The translations under genes and the position numbers were made by a program. A DNA stretch of 11,180 nt from Spartobacteria bacterium (GTDB lineage Bacteria > Verrucomicrobiota > Verrucomicrobiia > Chthoniobacterales > Chthoniobacteraceae): contig JANXZI010000011.1 in NCBI GenBank assembly GCA_025355595.1, positions 1 through 11,180 on the forward strand, in the 5' to 3' direction. Position 1 is the first letter of the stretch; the number at the start of each line of letters is the position of its first letter. Below are positions 7,070 to 11,180 of the stretch, one piece after another. Below the pieces are notes generated by a model. It did not search any database and was not told the DNA's origin. It was given only the letters and a program-made list of their open reading frames with translations.

Positions 7070-7222
7070 ATGGGGAGACGGTCACGAAGAAGGAAACTGG
7101 TGAAGCTGGATCACCTGGATCGCTTTCGCCACGAACTGGAGAAGCTCGAAACGTATGAGAAGCTGACCGCCGCCACCACGCGAAGGACAGCGGGGACATC
7201 ATGGCGTGAGGCGGATGAATAG
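7070..7222 (+). CDS. Possible small basic protein, 50 residues, unrecognised
   Basis: This short frame starts with ATG at 7070, with GGAAG (7056-7060) nine bases upstream as a plausible ribosome-binding site. It encodes an Arg/Lys-rich start (GRRSRRRKLVK) and a highly charged central helix with leucines at 3-4 residue spacing (LDHLDRFRHELEKLETYEKL), which could form a short coiled coil. Codons in the central part favour G or C at the third position as in the neighbouring genes, but those at both ends do not. I recognise no family. It may equally be a remnant of a decayed gene. The flanks hold no confident gene: 6930-7069 is visibly more AT-rich than its surroundings, and 7223-7380 shows only a 10-base palindrome (CCACGCGTGG, 7357-7366) before the next gene. 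Confidence 0.25.
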   Translation: MGRRSRRRKLVKLDHLDRFRHELEKLETYEKLTAATTRRTAGTSWREADE

Positions 7223-7380
7223 CGCGGGATTTGCCGTGAAATGTCGCCTCTGTTTCGGATGTTTTCGTGCAGCTTGCTGTCCCAGATTTCCCTGGCGGGG
7301 CATTCGTCCGGAGTGATTCTGTCCGAGGTGCAGTTTCTCCCTTGCATCCGTTTGCGCCACGCGTGGAGAGTGCGCGCTGG

Positions 7381-8061
7381 ATGAATCCGAAGAAGCCATT
7401 TCTCGGCCTGCTGCAACGCCGGCAGTGTATCGTGCCGACGTGGCGCGGCTGGCTGCTGCTGCTGCTGGGGATCGGGCTCACTGGTTTGTTCATCGTGCGA
7501 AATCTCTACGGCTTTCTCGCGGTGAATGATCCGCTGCCGGGCGACATTCTCGTCATTGAGGGATGGTCGCCGGACAATGTCATCGAAGGTGCGGCGGAGG
7601 ATTTTCGCAAAGCGCAATACAAGCGCGTCTGCCTGACGGGCGGCCCGATTGATTTCGGCAACGCGATGCGCGAGCACAGGACGTATGCGGAATACGCGAA
7701 GGCCGTGTGCGTGAAACTCGGACTGCCCGCGGAGGTGCTGCACGCGATCCCGGCGCCGGGGGTGGAAAAGGATCGCAGCTACGCCTCGGCACTGGCGCTG
7801 CGGCAATGGCTCCGCGAGAACGCCGCGACGGATGCGAAGATCAATATCGCGGGAAATGGCGCGCACTCGCGGCGCACCCGGCTTATTTATGAAAAGGCGC
7901 TCGGGACCGGCGTGCGGATCGGGATCAGCAATGAGCCGGAACGGACCTTCGATCCGAAGCGCTGGTGGGCGAGCAGCCAGGGTTTTCGGATCGTGATGGA
8001 CGAGACTATCGCGTACACGTACGCGCGGTTTTTCTTTTCACCGAAACTGCCGCAGCCGTGA
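7381..8061 (+). CDS. YdcF/DUF218-family membrane-anchored protein
   Basis: A 226-residue protein with a basic N-terminus, one membrane segment (about residues 22-48, WRGWLLLLLGIGLTGLF onwards) and a DUF218-type domain as in SanA, ElyC and YdcF. Domain marks are GDILVIEGW (54-62) where the family has its first strand, the LTGG turn (85-88), a KLGLPAEVL segment, and GNGAHSRRTRLIYEKAL (158-174) matching the late His/Arg segment. Characterised relatives affect envelope integrity and cell-wall precursor supply, but the biochemical role is poorly defined; the domain here should face the periplasm. The ATG at 7381 is chosen because it precedes the membrane anchor; GGAGAG at 7365-7370 is a rather distant ribosome site. 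The longer frame from 7267 adds an unpatterned tail. A small AATTC/GAATT hairpin overlaps and follows the stop. Confidence 0.8.
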   Translation: MNPKKPFLGLLQRRQCIVPTWRGWLLLLLGIGLTGLFIVRNLYGFLAVNDPLPGDILVIEGWSPDNVIEGAAEDFRKAQYKRVCLTGGPIDFGNAMREHRTYAEYAKAVCVKLGLPAEVLHAIPAPGVEKDRSYASALALRQWLRENAATDAKINIAGNGAHSRRTRLIYEKALGTGVRIGISNEPERTFDPKRWWASSQGFRIVMDETIAYTYARFFFSPKLPQP

Positions 8062-8078
8062 ATTCGGGCGGCAGAATT

Positions 8079-8193
8079 GAACCACGAATGGACATGAAGG
8101 AACACGAATGGGGAGTGTGCGCGGCCAAGCGCAAGCGAGTGCTGGCAGACGGCCCTTTGCCGATTCGTGATCATTCGTGTCCATTCGTGGTTC
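8079..8193. repeat. 115-bp fold-back of 10-base tandem units before the methyltransferase
   Basis: The left arm (8079-8111) reads GAAC then three 10-base units: CACGAATGGA, CATGAAGGAA, CACGAATGGG. The right arm (8162-8193), reverse complemented, reads GAAC, CACGAATGGA, CACGAATGAT, CACGAATC. The outermost 16 bases match exactly. The spacer of about 50 bases has no matching structure. It fills most of the 157-base gap between the YdcF-family gene and the methyltransferase gene, so any separate promoter for the latter would have to lie in or very near it. Confidence 0.8.
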
Positions 8194-8218
8194 CTCGAAA
8201 TGGATTTGGAAGCGTGAC

Positions 8219-9145
8219 ATGAGCGCGATGGCCAGGGGCTGGATCACCGCTGCACAACTCGCAGCATTCGACGCGGCGGGAACGGACGCGCACCGGATTT
8301 TTTCCGACGGCGACGGCTGGGTCGAGCGACTCGCGGAGGACGCGCTCATCTCACACAAGACGGACGGTGCACGCGATGCGATGCGCGAGGCGCTCGCGGA
8401 GTGGTGCGCGGTGAGCGGCTGGCAGCCGCGGCGCATTTTCGGAAAACTGCTGCCGAGGCAAAACGAGGATCGCGATCCGCCGGTGCTGCTCACGGGGGAT
8501 GCCGCGCTGCCGCTCACGGGCGAGGTGCGGGAAGATGGCGTGCGCTACGGGCTGGATTTTGCCGCGGGATATTCGGCGGGGCTCTTCCTCGATCAGCGGA
8601 TGAACCGTGCGTTCATACGCCGCGCTGCGCCGAAGCGGATGCTGAACACCTTTGCCTACACGTGCTCGTTCAGCGTCGTCGCGGCGCTGGCGGGGGCGGA
8701 GACGGTGAGCGCGGACCTCTCGCGGAAATCGCTCGACCGCGGGAAGGCGAACTTTTCGCTGAACGATCTCGATCCCGATGCGGGACACAAATTCATCGCG
8801 GACGATGTGCTGGAGGTGCTGCCGCGGCTCGCGCGTCGCGAGAAAAAATTTGACGCCATCGTGCTCGATCCGCCGACCTTTTCCCGAGGCAACAAGGGGC
8901 GCCGCTGGCAGGTGGAGCAGCACCTCGAGGATCTCGTGATCGCGACGATGGAACTCGCTGCGCCGCGTGCGCGGATCCTCGTGTCCACCAATTGCACGAA
9001 GCTCCAGTTCGCCGACCTTGAACGTGTGGCGCGGTTTGCGCTGAAGTTCCACCGCCGCGCGGGCGATGTGCATCGTGAGGCGCAGCCGCCGGATTTTCCG
9101 CCGGGCCACGGCGCGCGGACGCTGTGGATTTCGCTGCGCGGCTGA
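8219..9145 (+). CDS. RlmI-like class I SAM-dependent methyltransferase
   Basis: A 308-residue SAM-dependent methyltransferase of the RlmI/YccW-like group (Methyltrans_SAM type), probably acting on RNA in the cytoplasm. Marks are YSAGLFLDQR (118-127), motif I LNTFAYTCSFSVVAALAGA (142-160), the acidic ADLS (165-168) for SAM ribose binding, NFSLNDLD, the catalytic-loop FDAIVLDPPTFSRG (211-224) and LVSTNCT (255-260). It lacks the N-terminal PUA RNA-binding domain of full-length RlmI (about 396 residues), and motif I has TCS where TGG is usual. The ATG at 8219 is chosen because GGAAG (8208-8212) lies six bases upstream; the GTG at 8177 is inside the repeat arm. Whether it methylates 23S rRNA cytosine is inference. 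Its stop is two bases from the converging ubiA-type stop. Confidence 0.87.
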   Translation: MSAMARGWITAAQLAAFDAAGTDAHRIFSDGDGWVERLAEDALISHKTDGARDAMREALAEWCAVSGWQPRRIFGKLLPRQNEDRDPPVLLTGDAALPLTGEVREDGVRYGLDFAAGYSAGLFLDQRMNRAFIRRAAPKRMLNTFAYTCSFSVVAALAGAETVSADLSRKSLDRGKANFSLNDLDPDAGHKFIADDVLEVLPRLARREKKFDAIVLDPPTFSRGNKGRRWQVEQHLEDLVIATMELAAPRARILVSTNCTKLQFADLERVARFALKFHRRAGDVHREAQPPDFPPGHGARTLWISLRG

Positions 9146-9164
9146 AGTCAGCGCGGGCGCAGCG
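9132..9164. terminator. Palindrome at the meeting point of two convergent genes, possible bidirectional terminator
   Basis: CGCTGCGC (9132-9139) pairs with GCGCAGCG (9157-9164), and inside it GCTGA (9141-9145) pairs with TCAGC (9148-9152). The two TGA stops, one on each strand, are the symmetrical inner halves, separated by only AG. The fold forms on either transcript. There is no T-tract on either side, so it is not a textbook intrinsic terminator. Confidence 0.45.
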
Positions 9165-9990
9165 CCACGTCGAGAAACACCGCCACGATGAAGATCAGGC
9201 TGACGATTGCGTTGCTCTGGAAGAACGCGCGGTTGATGCTGCGGACATCGAGCGTGCGCGCACTGCGGTGCTCGAAAGCGAGCGCGGCAGCGACGAGGAC
9301 GAGGCTGCCGAAGTAGATGCCGCCGAGATTCGCCAGCCGTCCGAAGGCGACGAGGGCGGGGAGCATGAACCAGTGCAGAGCGCTGGCGACGGCGAGACAG
9401 CGCGGGATGCCGAGTTTCACGACGAGGGAGTGCAGCCCCTCCGCGCGATCGAAGTCGTGATCCTGCGTGGCGTAGATGATGTCGAAGCCCGCGACCCACA
9501 GGAGCACGGCGAGCGCGAGCACGAGCGGCGCGAGATCGAAATGCCCGCGCACCGCGAGCCACGCGCCGACGGGCGCGACGGAGAGCGCGAGGCCGAGGAA
9601 AAAATGGCTGCCATGCGTGAAGCGCTTGGTGAGTGAGTAGAGAAAGATAATGGCGAGCGCGACCGGCGAGAGCCAGAAGCAGAGCGGATTCAGGAAGATG
9701 GTGGCGCCAATGAATCCGCCGGCACTGAGCGCGAGCAGTGCGAAGGCCGCGGGCTTTGGAAGCAGCTTGTGACGCCCGCTGGTGCGTGGGTTGCGCTGGT
9801 CAATTTCCCAGTCCGCCAGCCGGTTGAACACCATGGCCGCTGTGCGCGCGAAGACCATCGCGAGCAGGATGAGCGCGCACATTTTCCATCCGGGGAAGCC
9901 GTCGGCGGCGACCGCCATCGAGCCGAGCGCGAAGGGCAGCGCAAAAATCGTGTGAGAGAAGCGGATGAGGCGCAGCGCGTCGGCGAGCAT
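9148..9990 (-). CDS. UbiA-family prenyltransferase (MqnP-type)
   Basis: A 280-residue integral membrane enzyme that attaches a polyprenyl chain to an aromatic ring during quinone synthesis. The first Asp-rich motif is NRLADWEID (56-64, with Asp60 and Asp64), followed by a conserved NPRTSGR; the second is YATQDHDFD (173-181) followed by EGLHSL. Both bind the Mg-prenyl diphosphate. There are about eight hydrophobic segments, the last near residues 259-277, and length is normal. The NPRTSGR and QDxxFDrxEGLHS pattern is that of the 'other UbiA' group linked to the futalosine menaquinone route (MqnP), though a 4-hydroxybenzoate role cannot be excluded and no mqn gene is in view. The ATG at 9990 is nine bases after the stop of the upstream gene and has no Shine-Dalgarno, so reinitiation is likely. 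Confidence 0.88.
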   Translation of the reverse strand: MLADALRLIRFSHTIFALPFALGSMAVAADGFPGWKMCALILLAMVFARTAAMVFNRLADWEIDQRNPRTSGRHKLLPKPAAFALLALSAGGFIGATIFLNPLCFWLSPVALAIIFLYSLTKRFTHGSHFFLGLALSVAPVGAWLAVRGHFDLAPLVLALAVLLWVAGFDIIYATQDHDFDRAEGLHSLVVKLGIPRCLAVASALHWFMLPALVAFGRLANLGGIYFGSLVLVAAALAFEHRSARTLDVRSINRAFFQSNAIVSLIFIVAVFLDVALRPR

Positions 9991-9999
9991 CGCGACAGT

Positions 10000-10509
10000 C
10001 TAGGGGCGCTCCTCGCGTGGGCGGCCGTCGTCCGTCTCGTCGAACATCGCCGCGAGCCGGTCATCCACGCGGATATCGATCAGCTTCCAGGCGTCCATCG
10101 GCTTGTAGAAATAGAAGCGCCAGCGCAGCGGGAATTCCTTGCCGAGCGAGAGCAGCGTGTAGCTGACGAGCCGCGTGCCGACTTTTTTCGTGACCACGGA
10201 ATCGTAGCCGAGCATGGGGCCGAAGACCGTGATGGCTTCCTTCGTCTTTGACTTCAGCGTGCGCACGTCCTCGGCGCGCTCGGCGATCTTTGTGCCGCGT
10301 GTGAGCTGGTCGTAGGCGACGTCCACCTCCTTTTTTTGGAGTTGGGCAAAAAAGCGCGCGATGATTTTTTCCGGGCCTTCGGCCTCCGCGGTGGTCGTCT
10401 CCTCCGCGGGCGAGGCGGTCGGCTTCGCGATGAAGGCCGGGACCGCAGGCTGCGGAAACGCCGCCGAGGCGAGCGTGCAGAGGAGGAGAAGTGCGAGGGA
10501 TTTTTTCAT
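10000..10509 (-). CDS. Small exported protein of unknown function
   Basis: A 169-residue protein with a clear signal peptide: MKK, a leucine-rich core (SLALLLLCTL) and an ASA cut region near residue 16. A Thr/Ala/Glu-rich linker follows (about 30-45), then a compact domain of about 110 residues starting EKIIARFFAQLQKKEVDVAYDQL, with later strands VVTKKVGTRLVSYTLLSL and LRWRFYFYKPMDAWKLIDIRVDD. The mix of a helical start and long beta strands ending in a W-K-L-I-D-I strand resembles NTF2-like or DUF4019-like secreted domains, but I cannot assign a family. Its ATG overlaps the stop of the upstream MBL-fold gene as ATGA, and its stop is nine bases from the UbiA start, so it is the middle gene of a tight operon. 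It probably sits in the periplasm or on the envelope. Confidence 0.8.
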   Translation of the reverse strand: MKKSLALLLLCTLASAAFPQPAVPAFIAKPTASPAEETTTAEAEGPEKIIARFFAQLQKKEVDVAYDQLTRGTKIAERAEDVRTLKSKTKEAITVFGPMLGYDSVVTKKVGTRLVSYTLLSLGKEFPLRWRFYFYKPMDAWKLIDIRVDDRLAAMFDETDDGRPREERP

Positions 10510-11129
10510 GGGAGCAGGTGTTCGAGTTTCTGGCGCGCGGAGTCGGTGAGCGGCGTGCCGTGCGCGAAGGTCAGGACTTGGAAATCACAAGACAACAGTT
10601 TTCTCAGCGACCGGCGCAGTTGCGCGGGATCGGCGCAGTATTTGTCGGGGAGGATGCGGAGGCCGTCCGGCGGGAGATGGATAAGCGCGTCGCCAAGACA
10701 GGCGATGCCGTGGCCGACGAGCGCGATTTCACCCGGGCCTGCGCCGGGTAGGGTGAGGGCGCGCATTTTGCCCGGCGCGGGATGGTCGTCGGCGAGTGTC
10801 GCGTCGGGGGTGATGTCGAGTCCGTCCGCGTCTGTGGATGCGAAAATTTTCACACCGAGCCGCGTGCGGAATTTTCCCGCGGCGCGCGAATGGTTGCCGT
10901 TCGTGAGGACGATGGCGTGCGGCTTGCGACCGAGCAGGAGTCTCGTGAGCGCGGGCTCGGCGAGTTCGATCGGGTCCACAAAGATGAGGCCGTCGGCAGT
11001 CTCGATCACGCAGGAGGAGAGGTCGCACTTCACCGCGGGATCGTACGCCTGCCACGCGAAGAGCGAACGGGTGACGGCTTGGAAGTCTGAGGCGGTGGCC
11101 AATGAAAAATTCTCAGAGTGAGTGCTCAA
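10506..11129 (-). CDS. MBL-fold-like protein with degenerate metal site
   Basis: About 207 residues in the order of a metallo-beta-lactamase fold: SSCVIETADGLIFVDPI (early strands), ALTRLLLGRKPHAIVLTNGNHSRAAGKF where the HxHxDH metal motif should be, LPGAGPGEIAL where PGHTPG is usual, GDALIHL with the bridging Asp, and a closing HGTPL. The first motif keeps one His only (NGNHSRA) and the second has lost its His, so the usual two-metal hydrolase chemistry is unlikely; another ligand set or a non-catalytic role is possible. No signal peptide. The start is uncertain: no ATG is near, an in-frame TAA at 11145-11147 limits the frame, and TTG at 11129 or TTG at 11102 are the options. It is first in the operon with the exported protein and UbiA. 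Confidence 0.75.
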   Translation of the reverse strand: MSTHSENFSLATASDFQAVTRSLFAWQAYDPAVKCDLSSCVIETADGLIFVDPIELAEPALTRLLLGRKPHAIVLTNGNHSRAAGKFRTRLGVKIFASTDADGLDITPDATLADDHPAPGKMRALTLPGAGPGEIALVGHGIACLGDALIHLPPDGLRILPDKYCADPAQLRRSLRKLLSCDFQVLTFAHGTPLTDSARQKLEHLLP

Positions 11130-11143
11130 GAACTGGATGGGAA

Positions 11144-11174
11144 ATTAAACCGGCGAGACGAGGCGGCTGTTCAA
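11144..11174 (-). promoter_or_regulatory. Weak candidate promoter of the MBL-secreted protein-UbiA operon
   Basis: On the minus strand TTGAAC (11174-11169) and TTTAAT (11149-11144) resemble -35 and -10 boxes, but the spacer is 19 bases, longer than ideal. The -10 box ends 14 bases before the TTG at 11129, so the leader would be short. The window ends just upstream, so other promoters cannot be ruled out. Confidence 0.25.
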
Positions 11175-11180
11175 TGTGGG

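Noticed and set aside
5286..7493. A 735-codon open frame on the minus strand opposite the cytochrome/propeller gene and into the YdcF-family gene
   Set aside because: It has no recognisable domain, is Arg/Ala-rich as expected for a GC-rich antisense frame, and lies opposite a gene with clear motifs.
8177..8218. GTG start giving a methyltransferase 14 residues longer
   Set aside because: The added codons lie in the repeat arm and its flank, and the ATG at 8219 has a well-spaced GGAAG.
8351..9562. A 403-codon minus-strand frame across the methyltransferase and UbiA genes
   Set aside because: Same kind of GC-driven shadow; it covers two genes with strong family signatures and shows none itself.
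1..11180. Defence system, prophage, integrase or insertion-sequence transposase
   Set aside because: No frame shows nuclease, recombinase, transposase, structural phage or toxin-antitoxin signatures.

Overview
The window looks like chromosomal DNA from a high-GC member of the Verrucomicrobia. This rests on gene content (NagA, a CBM9-like protein, a GH13 amylase, a cytochrome c/sugar-dehydrogenase-like propeller protein, an MqnP-type UbiA) and on the kinds of short inverted-repeat elements present; no 16S or other phylogenetic marker is visible, so the assignment is an inference. It is a metabolic and envelope region. I see no phage, defence, CRISPR, integrase, tRNA or rRNA gene.

Layout. Bases 1-1438 (+) hold the 3' part of nagA, coupled by an ATGA overlap to a small CBM9-like gene. 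Bases 1439-1653 are a convergent intergenic gap with a pair of inverted REP-like repeats. Bases 5000-1654 (-) hold a class III aminotransferase followed 17 bases later by a GH13 alpha-amylase-type gene; a good sigma70-like promoter sits so close to the aminotransferase ATG that the mRNA should be leaderless. Bases 5001-5300 are a divergent promoter region with a fold-back repeat. Bases 5301-6929 (+) encode an exported protein with an N-terminal cytochrome c domain and a glucose/sorbosone-dehydrogenase-type beta-propeller. Bases 6930-7380 hold no confident gene, only a possible 50-codon ORF. Then come a membrane-anchored YdcF/DUF218 protein (7381-8061), another fold-back repeat, and an RlmI-like methyltransferase (8219-9145). 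The rest (11129-9148, -) is a tight three-gene operon: an MBL-fold protein with a degenerate metal site, a small exported protein, and a UbiA prenyltransferase probably acting in menaquinone synthesis.

How the genes fit together. NagA, the CBM9-like protein and the amylase point to use of amino sugars and alpha-glucans. The exported cytochrome/propeller protein fits periplasmic sugar oxidation feeding electrons to a respiratory chain, and UbiA would supply the quinone. These links are by theme; only the overlaps and short gaps support co-expression.

The most unusual content is not a protein system. Four fold-back elements of four unrelated sequence families occur within about 7 kb. Three are built from short tandem units of about 7, 9 and 10 bases arranged head-to-head, and the fourth has the GTAG-plus-palindrome form of a REP/BIME. 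One of the four lies inside the amylase reading frame and is translated as a low-complexity insert of about 47 residues beside the active site. In addition, two convergent genes end 2 bases apart at the centre of a long palindrome.
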